From Saccoglossus kowalevskii (lineage: Eukaryota; Hemichordata; Enteropneusta; Harrimaniidae), in the NCBI RefSeq assembly GCF_000003605.2, contig NW_003118935.1, positions 117,381-133,829 of the forward strand: a stretch of 16,449 nt of DNA, written 5' to 3'. The notes beneath the pieces were generated by a model. That model did not search any database and was not told the DNA's origin. It saw only the letters and a program-made list of their open reading frames with translations. Positions 1 through 10,318 of this stretch are shown here, in pieces (position 1 is the stretch's first letter; each line of letters opens with the position of its first letter). Made by a program: the position numbers and the translations under genes.

Positions 1-589
1 GTTAAGGGCAAGGTCACCAGAGTTCAACTATGATTAACTTTTTGTATTCCTCTAATGTTAGTTTTATGAGCAAGTTTATTTATTATTGTATGTGTAATAG
101 TCAAGAAGGAATACAGTCTTCATTTATAATTCATTTCCTTTTCTTAATGTAGGTTGTATTAGGGCAGGAAATAAATGTTACTATTTCAGTATATAGGGAA
201 TTAATTAAATTAAACAAATTGAAATGAGACTTGATTGCTATATTACAGTCTCTGTACATGTTCAGATTGCCATACACCCATCCACCTATTTATGTTTAGC
301 TGAAATGTATAGTGCAGAATTTTCCTTTAAAGTAAATAACTTCTCTGAGATATTGTTTTTCTGCTACAAACTCACTATTTTATGATACAGTGTATATTGT
401 AATTTTAATCCAGTAAGTTAAATTTACTGTGACTAGAGGTGCCCCTTAACAGTAGGAACCACCAAAAAAATATTCAGTGAAAACAAGTTTTTATGCGAAA
501 ATGATCTGTCAATTGTTTAATTTCACTTGTAGAAATTTTTGCAATTTCAGGATTCTATGACATTCATGAAGACAAAATGTTGTGAAAGT
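1..589. other. AT-rich non-coding stretch, nothing specific
   Basis: Stops are frequent in all frames and there is no run of coding-like composition. I saw no repeat unit, no hairpin of note and no RNA gene. It ends where the 38-bp duplication starts. Confidence 0.6.
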
Positions 590-665
590 CACTGAAACTC
601 CATGTTGTAGGATCCCTAAGAAATGTTCACTGAAACTCCATGTTGTAGGATCCCTAAGAAATGTT
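590..665. repeat. Exact tandem duplication, 38-bp unit, two copies
   Basis: Two head-to-tail copies (590-627 and 628-665) of a unit beginning CACTGAAACTCCATGTTG and ending CTAAGAAATGTT are identical base for base. The next five bases (CACTG, 666-670) begin a third copy that is cut short. Complete identity in AT-rich, otherwise diverged DNA points to a recent duplication, or to an assembly or copying slip. The unit is not a multiple of three and no gene spans it. Confidence 0.95.
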
Positions 666-670
666 CACTG

Positions 671-1402
671 GCTCTCGCAAAATGAAAATGGTTTACAATG
701 GTATAGTTAATGAAACTTGTACTGTAACATTTAAGAACCATGATTGTTCTGTGTAAACAGATGTCACATAGAACCCATATCAAATATGGTAACTGTAGCA
801 CTTTAAATAGAATGTTCTCTGCAAGCCATTCACTAATTTCTTGTAACATGCCCTATTTTGCATGACCACTTTTGAAGACTGAACTCCAAATTAGTTCCAG
901 TCTCTGTTTGTAAGCTATTATAATTTGATTTACCAGTATTTTTATTAGAGTTAGTGAAAAAACATGTTGACTCAGTGTTGCAGAAGCCAAAGTTTAGACA
1001 AGCATTAGCCTGAACCAATTATGTTGACATTTAAACCACACTCACATGTACAGTTCTTGTATGTATGTACTAAAACCTGAATTGACCAGATATACATGTA
1101 GGTTTCAAACTAATATACCTCTATGTGACTTTGGGTGCTCACACTATAAAACTCTAAATTAAATTCTATATTGAAATAGTATGCAGAGTAGATTAACACA
1201 ATTCATGGCATTTTGATAAAGCTTTATTTGGTTCTTGGGACAATATTTAATGATTTGAATTTGTGTGAACTGTTGAAAATACGTAATAAATATTTGAATT
1301 TCAATGATTTACAGGGCATCCGAACATTGGTGATTTTTTCAGCTTACCATTTTGATTGTTTTTTTTTAAATTTTCCTTGCTAATGCTTTGAGTAGTGTTT
1401 AA
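671..1402. other. AT-rich non-coding stretch
   Basis: Only short chance open frames are seen, including two overlapping minus-strand frames at 616-849 and 833-1018, one of which runs through the 38-bp duplication. The piece at 670-682 (CTCTCGCAAAAT) recurs on the opposite strand near 10765, which may mark a decayed dispersed repeat. Nothing else stands out. Confidence 0.5.
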
Positions 1403-1421
1403 CCCCCCCCCCCCCCCCCCC
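1403..1421 (+). repeat. Poly-C homopolymer, 19 bases
   Basis: An uninterrupted run of 19 C follows GTGTTTAA and precedes ACTGATTGG. It sits in AT-rich DNA, so it is a strong local outlier. Runs like this are unstable and badly called by most sequencers, so the true length may differ. On the minus strand it is a single long G tract; a G-quadruplex is possible only by slippage within one run. Confidence 0.9.
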
Positions 1422-2941
1422 ACTGATTGGAAACACGGCAGAAAAAATGTCAAATCCTTCCTCACAAATTCAGACCAAATATTTCACATAATAGTAGCAT
1501 GTCACAAAAAATCTCTATGAATGCTCTCATAATGCATGTTGGATTTGTCCCCCTGTTATACTTGTATGGGTTAAATTTATTTACACAAAATGTGTGCACA
1601 GTAACATCACCCTTTAATAAAAGAAATATGGCATATATTTATGCACAACATGTATTCATTTCATAATCTGTTTTTAACCATATAAAACATTTCTAACATT
1701 TAACCCAATTTATAAATCTATATTGCAATTTGGTTTCATGGTTCAAATCTTTATTAACCTAAAGTAAAATTATTATACCTATACAAATTACTGTGCTTTA
1801 TTTGTAATGGGTATTTTGATAACTGTGAATTTACTGTGTTGCGTGGTTGGAATTATTATGCTGAAATTGATTCCTACTACGGTAATCATAAACGGCTGGT
1901 ATGCTGGGTATTATTATAAACTCAGTTTATTTTCTCTATTCTATTTCTAACTCTGTTAACTGATACATGTATACACTTCACAGTATTACTGTACACACTT
2001 TCATGTTTATTTTGATGAACGTTAATATAAATATTTTCAAAATTTAAAATTGTTTGATCAGACTGAAGAACTCAATTCTGCTGATTGGAAACCTGAAAAA
2101 CGAAACAAAAACAGTTCTAATCGATCTGCAAGTTTAAAAATGGTTGAATTCACATTACAAATGTAAATCTCTTTCTCCATTACTGATACTGTAAAATGAT
2201 ATCCATTCTCCCAGTTACTAACTGCTCAGAGGTGAATTAAGGTCATAAAAGGGTTCATGCTGTTACTTGGTGTTGACAACATGCTTTGACACATGGCTCA
2301 CACTAACACTGTTTATTATCTACCTTGTAACCCATGACTTTTAACAAAAACACAACAGTTGATGGTGTAGTAGACAATAGAATTTAGGATACAATGCATT
2401 GTCATCTGTTGCTGTTGTTAGCAGGTATTGTTTTTTACAAGGACACTGGAGTGAACAAGACAGTTCAATAAACACAACCAATAAAAGACATGTAGCCTAC
2501 AGCAACTAAAACTCAATAATTTACTTACTCAATAACATTTATTATTTAGCAAGTACTTTAACTACTTCCTGTTTCAAATACAATGTCTAGTTATTGTTAT
2601 TTAATCCTCAAATTGATCTATATTGGAAATGGTAGAATAATCATAAAAGTCAGTTATATTTTGTAAAGAATAATATTTGCTAAATTATTTTGTCAACAAT
2701 CTTTTTCTTGCATTTGTATCTTCATTATTTTATGATGTAACATATTATAAAATATTATAATAGATTAGGAATAAAATGACTAAAGTGTCTGATCTGGCAG
2801 TGTGAATAGTAATTTTGATACTGGAACTAAACATTTATGAAAATAATGAATAATATTTTAACAATTATTTTTATAACAGACGAATGTAGAGTGATTTCTA
2901 TATAAATATTTTAATAATAATATTTTAAGAATTCAAATTAA
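1422..2941. other. AT-rich non-coding stretch
   Basis: About 1.5 kb with no supported gene. The open frame at 1427-1666 is short, lysine/asparagine-rich and without recognisable motifs. The stretch around 2640-2935 is especially AT-rich, with many AATATT/TATAAT words, and would melt easily. No tandem unit was found. Confidence 0.5.
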
Positions 2942-3101
2942 TTTTCATTCCAATGCTTGTCCAGACTGAATGATCTGCTTTAAGCCCTGTTTTACTAAGC
3001 ACTTTATAGGGGTGGTTCAAAGGTCAGTAAAGCTACGGTGTCATGTTGTCAGGCGGATTCCAGATTTTTTTTTTTTGCAGAATGCATTGGAATGAAATTT
3101 C
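2942..3101. mobile_element. Possible small inverted-repeat (MITE-like) element, about 160 bp
   Basis: The 14-mer TTTCATTCCAATGC at 2943-2956 is matched exactly by its reverse complement at 3084-3097. The word ATTAA occurs just outside both ends (2937-2941 and 3102-3106), a possible target duplication, although the right arm is three bases further from it than the left. The interior has a patch richer in G+C than its surroundings (3008-3062) and a run of 12 T at 3065-3076. No coding capacity is present. One copy and short arms make this tentative. Confidence 0.35.
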
Positions 3102-5525
3102 ATTAAATAATAATGGCTTCTTGGTTTCAGGCAACACCCAATATATGGTGTATATATATTGTAATTGCACAGAGGTTTTCCTTCCATCTCTGTATGCCTT
3201 GAGTTGCCAACTGTATATTTGAAATTATCTCACAGAGAGTGCAACTGTTACAATCACCTATTCAGGTCATGTGATGCATATTAAATCTTGTGCATGTACT
3301 TGATGTGGATGATCTCATTAGCATAATCCATTCATATGTTAAGTAGTGATGATATATATGCATGTACCTCAGTGTTTCTAAAGATTGACATGTACATGCT
3401 GCTGTGCAGTACTTCTGTATAGGTATGTTATAACTGATTGCTTCTGTGATGATTCACTAAACAGCAGTGGTAAATCTCAATATCATTACCTTGTTTTTAT
3501 ATACATGCCCTTTGGAATCTGATAACATGAAGCTGATAATGGCACATGTGTTGTTTGAATCTGACTTGTCATTGGGAACTGACTCTGAAGGTAAATTTCA
3601 TGTTATTTTATATTTAGTCCATAAGCTTTAGGGCCAGTCTGTTAAGGTGATATTAGATTTCCTTCTTATTCCTTTTAAATTGAAGCCTATTACAGTCTAC
3701 AGGTCAAGTGATTAGATAAGCCATATTGGGCTGAAATGTTTGTAATGACTGCTGCCATATAAAATATTCCAGCATGACAGTATATAAACCTTACATACAT
3801 TGATTCATTTTAAAATTCATTTGAATTACAGAGCTACTTGCTCTCAAAATTTCAATTTTTCTTAGTAGCTATGTGATCGCTATTCGGCTAGGTGTGTCAT
3901 ATATTTGTTAACTGCACCATTAAGTATAGAATTTTAAACGTTGTCATAGTCTGTTTTTGTGCTTAGATGTCACTTTGTTTGACCTGCAGCTTGCAATTAC
4001 AACTTCACTTTGATTATTTTCTCATTTTGAATATTCTAATATTATGCATACACTTACTACATTATCTTCACAATCCACTAAAAGATCTATCTTGGTTTAA
4101 GCTGTCTTGCCACATGATATGCTGTACATAAAATATCACTATTTGTGTGGAATATGTATTGCGATATGCAAACCAGATATGGGTTGATTTTTACTGTATT
4201 GCTGTTACATCGAAATTGATCATATTCCCATACCTATGTATATTGCAGAATACTTTAGCCATGCAGTTGAGCATATGTAAAACCAAAATCAATCTTTCTT
4301 AAAATAGTGAACATACATAATAAATAATATAATTTGTAATAAAAAGACAACTCTTTAGCCAAGTTTTCCTTGTAACCGAATACACTTTACTACTACATTA
4401 AGTTGAACATACACTGTGTTAATATACAACTGTAACTTTTTTGTCTAAATGCATTGAACCAATATAACTGAAGCCACTAATATTTATACACAGGAATTTA
4501 TAATATAGGTTTAAATTCAGGGATCTAAGGGATCTATTGAGTTTGTAAAAATCCTTTAAAATCTGAATATGTAAATTTTGTTGTAGTTTATTTCATTTTT
4601 ACAAAGCAATGAATCGAGTGTAATGCAGGATCCACCTGATTGGTTAGTTCTGCCTGTTAGTGTTAACAAACACACTTGGATTTACTCTTTTATAGCTCCC
4701 AAGATAACCAATTGAACCCATATTCCCTACATGTTGATTCTTCACAGCTGAGTAAATACACAAGATATATCATATTAATGATCTGACAGACAATTTCCAC
4801 CATGTTTTCAAATGTTGTGGATTCTAGTTAATATGCGAGTTGTTGTTAAGATCATACACTAGAGTCTCTTTTATTAGTGTACTGGTGCTTATTAAATTAT
4901 ACTGCTTGATCTAGTTCAATTGCTGGTATAAAAGTACAACTGGATCAGGTGACCCAAGGTGACCCATAGTGCTACACATTGTACTATATTTGTAAGGCTG
5001 TGGTTCATGATAGTTTTCTCTATGGTTTCTGTAATCCGTCACTGGAATGCTACATTCAATTACAAGAATTATCAAGTGTAAAAAACTTAACTTTAATAAT
5101 ATAAGTGTCATTATTACTTACAGTCTGCATTTTTATATATTTTGTGAGCATTTAAATCCATGTACTGTGATCCCAAATGACCTTTGGTGCCAGTACTGAA
5201 TGAATGTATGCTGGGTAGCAGGTTAGGATACACTGGCTACATGTATGTACAGGTATATGTAGTTTGACAATTATTTTTTTAATTTCAAATTCTGTTCGAG
5301 CTCCATGTATATCTGTCATGCACATAGGTTACCTGAAATATTGTTCTAGGTTTACTCGTCTGGTGCAGCAAATGTTTAATTAACCATAAAATGACTTAAT
5401 AAATATGAAAAACTGACACAAACTATAAACAGGTAAATGAATTGAAGTCCTTGTCGTTTTCTGAGTGTCCTCGTGTAGTCACATTCAAATGACCTCCTGG
5501 TCTTTAGATTGACATTCAACTGTGG
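3102..5525. other. AT-rich non-coding stretch, about 2.4 kb
   Basis: No coding region, RNA gene or tandem array was recognised. The minus-strand open frame at 4911-5111 is short and unconvincing. TACATGTA/ACATGTAC-type words recur (for example 3294, 3361, 3390, 5240), a compositional habit of the whole window rather than a site. Confidence 0.5.
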
Positions 5526-5539
5526 GTTGCTAGGGTATC
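5526..5539 (+). promoter_or_regulatory. Weak RFX X-box-like sequence
   Basis: GTTGCTAGGGTATC resembles the two-half-site RFX X-box (GTTGCY, short spacer, RGYAAC) with one departure in the right half (GGTATC instead of GGTAAC). Alone it would be unremarkable. It is listed because two further X-box-like sequences follow within 235 bp. Confidence 0.25.
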
Positions 5540-5593
5540 ACTGCCTGCCTGCTTAAAATTTTATTGTATCAATAACCTTTCACCCTGCCTCCT

Positions 5594-5619
5594 GTTGCTA
5601 TGTTTACATGGCAACCAAT
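5594..5619 (+). promoter_or_regulatory. Composite X-box half-sites, forkhead motif and CCAAT box
   Basis: GTTGCT (5594-5599) and GGCAAC (5610-5615) are the left and right RFX half-sites, but they are separated by 10 bp rather than the usual 1-3, so they are unlikely to be bound as one normal X-box. Between them lies TGTTTAC (5601-5607), a textbook forkhead (FOX) site. CCAAT follows directly at 5615-5619. RFX and FOXJ1 are known to act together on motile-cilia genes; that link is family knowledge, and activity here is inference. Confidence 0.3.
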
Positions 5620-5745
5620 CTCAAAAGTCACTGAAGCTGGTAATTGAACCCAGATAAAAATTTGTTAATCATCAAAATAATTGAAGGTTGTCCCTGTGGA
5701 TTTATAGGTTTCAAACCATGAAATAAATATGCTGTTAATTCAGAG

Positions 5746-5759
5746 GTTGCCATGGCAAG
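5746..5759 (+). promoter_or_regulatory. Strong RFX X-box (one base from the palindromic ideal)
   Basis: GTTGCCATGGCAAG differs only at its last base from the symmetric X-box GTTGCCATGGCAAC. It has two good half-sites with a 2-bp spacer and is the best transcription-factor match I see in the window. No start codon or exon can be assigned next to it. If functional it would more likely be part of a distal or intronic element than a recognised promoter. Confidence 0.45.
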
Positions 5760-7015
5760 GTATGAGATTTACGATTCAAGTTGGATTTTTGGATGATTGA
5801 GTTTGTTAGTATTCACCTCTTCTTTCATACATTGTATAGGCTAACCATTATTATATTACAAGCTTTCACATTTACACTAATTCACTTACACCTTTCTTTT
5901 TTTCTTTCTCAATCACCAAGTATCTCTGTCAACTTGAATACATCATTTTAACACTTTCTCATTTGTTTTCAGCTTTCAATCTTTGATTTCTCATCTGTGA
6001 AGACTTATATTATGACAATTAAATTATAGTACAGTAGAGAGATATATATTAAAAACATACAAACATGTATATATATTTTCAAAACTACCTTAATGTTTTT
6101 GCCGTAGCGACAATAATAAAATATAATACCCACAGCTCATTTGGCCACCAGATTTCAGCCTAGTAGTATTCCAAAGCAAATTTATCATGAGGTAAGCCTT
6201 TGATTCAGCTAAAAATAATTTTCTACTCCACATGTTTACACCTGAAATTCAACTTTTTTTAAAACATAGTGTGAGATTCATAACGTTACATTCCTATGGA
6301 ATCGCATCATTGCTATAATATTGCGTCATCATGGCCTCCATTAACTCTTGTCGAAATGAGATGGCAATGCTGTGTGTTGCAAGCTCCCTATCTCACTTAT
6401 AATAACCCATTCTCAAGATCATGACATCGTTATTCTCATGAAATTAAAATTATCATTCCCTCCCTCTCAACCCCTGTCTGCAGAAGTCAACGAGATGTAA
6501 AGCTAATTCATACAAAAGAATAATTATCTCAAAACAAAAAACTCCAGTAGGATTAAAGTCAGTTCATTCTCCTTTCCTTTTTTAGCTCCATGACTAAAAT
6601 GGAATAATTTAGCACATTGAGCTATCAGTATATAATTTAACTCTACATCACTGTGTTTTTTATTCAGCTAATTTAAGACAAATAAATCACGGTTCTATTG
6701 TTAAACTGATTATTAGTTTTCCGAGGGTAAATCCTATTTGAAGATTATTTGATTATCTGTGTTATTTTTGTATCCATGTATTCTGCCATATTCACCATGT
6801 GAGGGCGCTGTTTAGTTGATAACCAACATCTCTATTTTGAGTTCCATACTGAGAATTATCCTAATGCCACATGTAAAAGATACTTGAATTTTGAAATTTC
6901 CAGCAAGGTGATATTTAAACATTGTCTGATTTACATATGCTTATATGATAAATTGTTTCAAACCTGGTACATAGTTGATACATAATAGTATACATACGCC
7001 CTATTCAGATTAAAA
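5760..7015. other. AT-rich non-coding stretch
   Basis: No supported gene. A 23-codon frame opens at ATG 6331 and closes at 6402; it looks like chance. GAGGGCGCTG at 6801-6810 is a small GC-rich island. From about 6890 the sequence starts to resemble the decayed repeat domain that follows, but I cannot place its left edge. Confidence 0.45.
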
Positions 7016-7603
7016 ATGGCAGACTGGTGGCCATATTTGTCCAAAAATAGCCTAAAAACCTACATTTTATATGTGTAGAGCATTATCTCCAAGTTTCTGT
7101 TAAAACATAGAATATTGGTAACACTCATTATCATACTGAGACACATCTATTGTTTAAGGCAGCCATTTGGTATTTTATATTTATTTTTCTTCATTTTGCT
7201 TTTATGTGGAAATTTGTAAGTTCATTCAGACTTGATGCAGAGGCAAAATATTTTTAATTTTTTGAAAAAATTGTGCAATTTTTGCCTTTTTTTATATCCC
7301 AAATTCTTGTCCAGTTAGGTCCAAACTTGGTTCACAGACAATATGTTATAGTAGATCACCAGCAATTAATTTGTGTTAGAATCTAATCTAATATGGTCGA
7401 CTGGCAGCCATTTTGTTTGAAGAAAATTTACAACTAAAATTTTCCATTTAGGTTAAAACTTAGTAAACAAATTACTGGGTTATAGTAAATCAACAATAGT
7501 TCATTTGTGTTCCAATCATGTTCGACTGGCAGCCATTTTTGACAAAAATCAGCAATTACTATCTGATTTCTTACACAAATCTACTCTTATCTCAAATTCA
7601 AGC
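7016..7603 (+). repeat. Decayed dispersed repeat domain with ATGGC...GCCAT palindromic cores
   Basis: Three related blocks are visible: ATGGCAGACTGGTGGCCAT at 7016-7034, and two with GTCGACTGGCAGCCATTTT or its variant inside 7393-7415 and 7518-7540. The core is an imperfect palindrome with ATGGC/GCCAT arms. A second landmark, AGGTCCAAACTTGGTTCACA, starts at 7317, recurs as AGGTTAAAACTTAGTAAACA at 7450 and again near 7602. The parent unit is therefore about 133-150 bp and tandem. It has no coding capacity. It resembles non-autonomous repeats I associate with marine invertebrate genomes, but I cannot name the family. Confidence 0.65.
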
Positions 7604-7944
7604 TGTCTAAACTTGGTTCACAGACAATGAATGTGTCACAATCCAATCCACAATCCAAGCTTAAATTCTCTGTTTTAAATCAGGTCCAAACTTGGTTTAT
7701 AGACAATGAATGTGTCACAATCAAATCCACAATTCAATCTTAAATTCTTACTGTCAAATCAGGTCCAAACTTGGTTTATAGACAATGAAAGTGTCACAAT
7801 CCAATCCACAATCCAATCTTAAATTCTTACTGTCAAATCAGGTCCAAACTTGGTTCACAGACAATGAATGTGTCACAATCCAATCCACAATCCAATCTTA
7901 AATTCTTACTGTCAAATCAGGTCCAAACTTGGTTTATAGACAAT
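7604..7944 (+). repeat. 79-bp tandem array, four full copies plus a partial fifth
   Basis: Units start at 7604, 7683, 7762, 7841 and 7920, exactly 79 bp apart. Each opens with GGTCCAAACTTGG (TGTCTAAACTTGG in the first) and continues into ACAAT, GTGTCACAATC and CTTAAATTCT. Two spellings follow the opening: GGTTCACAGACAAT (units 1 and 4) and GGTTTATAGACAAT (units 2, 3 and 5). The fifth breaks off after ACAAT at 7944. The period is not a multiple of three, so this is not a repeated peptide. Confidence 0.95.
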
Positions 7945-7990
7945 TGTGTTCAAGCATGTCAACGAAAGTTGATTTGTGTCATAATCCAAT
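7945..7990 (+). repeat. Return to the long-unit form of the 79-bp repeat
   Basis: After the fifth ACAAT the sequence reads TGTGTTCAAGCATGTCAACG and then GTTGATTTGTGTCATAATCC. This aligns with the long unit at 7339-7385 (ATAGTAGATCACCAGCAATT, then AATTTGTGTTAGAATCTAATC), not with the 79-bp units, which jump from ACAAT to GTGTCACAATCC. The array is therefore bounded on its right by an undeleted relative. Confidence 0.55.
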
Positions 7991-9545
7991 CCAATCCATT
8001 TGCTTTTATATTTTGTCAATACACACATTAGAACTCACACATGTTAATTTGTTAACATACAACTGGTAGATGTACATATACAAAAAGTAGCATATAAATG
8101 GTGACATTTCATTTGTCATATATTAAAATACAGGAACAGATGGGATTGTGACATTTTCAATGCCTTGTTTGTCTCAGTGCCATGCCCTCCATGCTCTAAA
8201 CACTCTTATTAGAAGTGTATTTTTGCCAGACTGCAAATCAAAGTTAAATTGTTCCCCTGCCTTGCGTATAAATCATTCACATTTAGACTTTTGTTTATAA
8301 CTGTAAATGTGAATAATAGTTGTCATCTGAAAATTATACTTTCAACAAATATGTGATTTATACTTTAAAGTAAAGACCTATGGCATCTTTGTGTCTGAAC
8401 AATATTGATGGAGGTGTTGTTAATAATACTTCCTGCACAAAAGGGTCTGTTGTTAAATAGTAACTTTATATGTATGAAACGTAGCTCATATTCATAATTC
8501 ATTACACATACATGTACGTTGAGTGTTTGTATCACCACTGTACAGGAGCCAACAACACAGTACAGACATTGTTTTCACATCAATCGACTTGTGTCTTTTG
8601 GAACATGACAGTTGCACATATTTAATGCCTTTGTAAGAAATTCTGATTATCATAATTGTAATGAATAATACTTTTAAGTTTATACATCTATCATGAATAA
8701 TAATATTGAAAAATCAAGATTTATAATAGGTATTAATATCTGTTTGTATAAACTATAAAATAGCCTTGTCAGGTTTATTTTCTCCCCTGAAGGTCAGAAA
8801 GGGCATGAGAACAGCAATATTCAGATTGTAAATTGCGCTGCATGAACACTAAACTGTGTCTGAAATTTATGTTGGTACTTTCGGCGTCAGCTCATCGCCG
8901 ACAGTGTACCTTTAAATAACATAAGTGAACCAAAAAGGGCAGATTCTAATACTCATCTAAACATGTACATATAATGAAGATTGTACTGCCCCAAGTGTCT
9001 GTAGTACGATGCAGGCCATTCAAGACGTCATAACTTTTAGTGACCAACACAATAGCAATCTGTCAATACACATTAGTACAATATGGGTATTTGTGATTCA
9101 CATAGTGCCACAATGCAAGGCACACCTGTCCCAGACTGTTGTTTACTTGCGAATTGTATGTTCCGCTCTTGGCATTTTGTCAATAAACTTGGAGTAACTG
9201 TAAACAAAACAGCAAGACATGCGAGTGCATGATATACCTTCATTTATAGATATCAACAAATGCTTTTAGAAGGCTTACTCAAAAATCTCAAAAATCAAAA
9301 ATGGTCTCACAAACCATTTACAACAAGTAATCTTGACTGAAACTGGTCATTAACTTTACTCAACATTATTTGCACACTGAATTACAATTACATCACTATA
9401 AGTCAATGATACCTACTTTCAGTACCATCCCTCCCTCCCATCAACACAAACTTCTAAAACCAATCATATTATTGTCTTATGCTTATATTATAGGGATAAA
9501 TTTGTCTTCCTTTTTTGTACCTCCAATCTAATTAAGGTCATGGTT
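7991..9545. other. Non-coding stretch between the two tandem arrays
   Basis: About 1.5 kb. An imperfect hairpin at 8874-8910 is listed separately. The frame at 9009-9197 is short and without motifs. TTAATTTGTTAACAT near 8044 and several AATAATA tracts reflect base composition. No RNA gene was recognised. Confidence 0.5.
8874..8910. other. GC-rich imperfect hairpin
   Basis: GGTACTTTCGGCG (8874-8886) pairs with CGCCGACAGTGTACC (8896-8910) across a 9-base loop, with about two unpaired bases in the right arm. It holds two CGCCG/CGGCG blocks in AT-rich surroundings, so it is the most stable short hairpin in this part of the window. There is no RNA polymerase III signal or known RNA motif. Its role is unknown. 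Confidence 0.4.
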
Positions 9546-10206
9546 CACTTTTAATACAAGGCAGTTGGGTTTACATCACTTTTAATACAAGGCAGTTGGG
9601 TGTACATCACTTTTAATACAAGGCAGTTGGGTTTACATCACTTTTAATACAAGGCAGTTGGGTTTACATCACTTTTAATACAAGGCAGTTGGGTTTACAT
9701 CACTTTTAATACAAGGCAGTTGGGTTTACATCACTTTTAATACAAGGCAGTTGGGTTTACATCACTTGTAATACAAGGCTGTTGGGTTTACATCACTTGT
9801 AATACAAGGCAGTTGGGTTTACATCACTTGTAATACAAGGCAGTTGGGTTTACATCACATTTAATACAAGACAGTTGGGTTTACATCACTTCTAATACAA
9901 GGCAGTTGGGTTTACATCACTTTTAATACAAGGCAGTTGGGTTTACATCACTTCTAATACAAGGCAGTTGGGTTTACATCACTTTTAATACAAGGCAGTT
10001 GGGTTTACATCACTTCTAATACAAGGCAGTTGGGTTTACATCACTTCTAATACAAGGCAGTTGGGTTTACATCACTTTTAATACAAGGCAGTTGGGTTTA
10101 CATCACTTCTAATACAAGGCAGTTGGGTTTACATCACTTTTAATACAAGGCAGTTGGGTATACATCACTTTTAATACAAGGCAGTTGGGTTTACATCACT
10201 TCTAAA
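9546..10206 (+). repeat. 31-bp minisatellite, 21 full copies plus a partial one
   Basis: Units begin every 31 bp from 9546 to 10166, each starting CAC and containing TAATACAAGGCAGTTGGG; a 22nd is cut after about ten bases. Copies are nearly identical. Most variation is at unit base 6: T in units 1-7, G in 8-10, T in 11, then C T C T C C T C from unit 12 to 19, T T in 20-21 and C in the partial copy. Isolated changes are G or A for T at unit base 26 in units 2 and 20, A for G in TACAAGG of unit 11 and T for A in GGCAG of unit 8. Each unit contains TAA and the period is not a multiple of three, so it cannot encode a repeat peptide. Confidence 0.98.
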
Positions 10207-10261
10207 TACATCTGACCAAATGATTGCATTTAGAGAGCTCCCTTCAGACCAGATTTGTCAA
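10207..10261. other. Right flank of the minisatellite
   Basis: Unique sequence that leads into the spaced inverted repeat. No sign of the 31-bp unit remains past about 10206. Confidence 0.5.
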
Positions 10262-10318
10262 CCAATTAGAACACTCCTTACAAAAGAGCAGTCTGTAGGT
10301 AACACAGGTTCTAATTGG
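10262..10318. repeat. Spaced inverted repeat, 11-bp perfect arms
   Basis: CCAATTAGAAC (10262-10272) and GTTCTAATTGG (10308-10318) are exact reverse complements separated by 35 bp. Outside them GTCAA on the left and ATGTTGATC on the right extend the pairing if a 3-base gap is allowed. It could be a very small or decayed inverted-repeat element or a hairpin. There is no matching second copy in the window. Confidence 0.5.

Noticed and set aside
1737-1752. GGTTCAAATC, like a tRNA B box; also the reverse of 5645-5660
   Set aside because: No A box at proper distance and no cloverleaf arms could be folded.
3061-3084. T12-GCAG as a splice acceptor
   Set aside because: No open frame or donor follows, and it lies inside the possible inverted-repeat element at 2942-3101.
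6331-6402. 23-codon frame starting in good context (MASINSCRNEMAMLC...)
   Set aside because: Too short, with no conservation information; many such frames are expected.
6795-6812. GTGAGGGCGCTG as a CTCF-like core
   Set aside because: Only part of the core matches, the left half is wrong, and CTCF site rules in this lineage are uncertain.
9546-10206. Minisatellite considered as a CRISPR array
   Set aside because: Units abut with no unique spacers, the period is a constant 31 bp, and the context is animal nuclear DNA.
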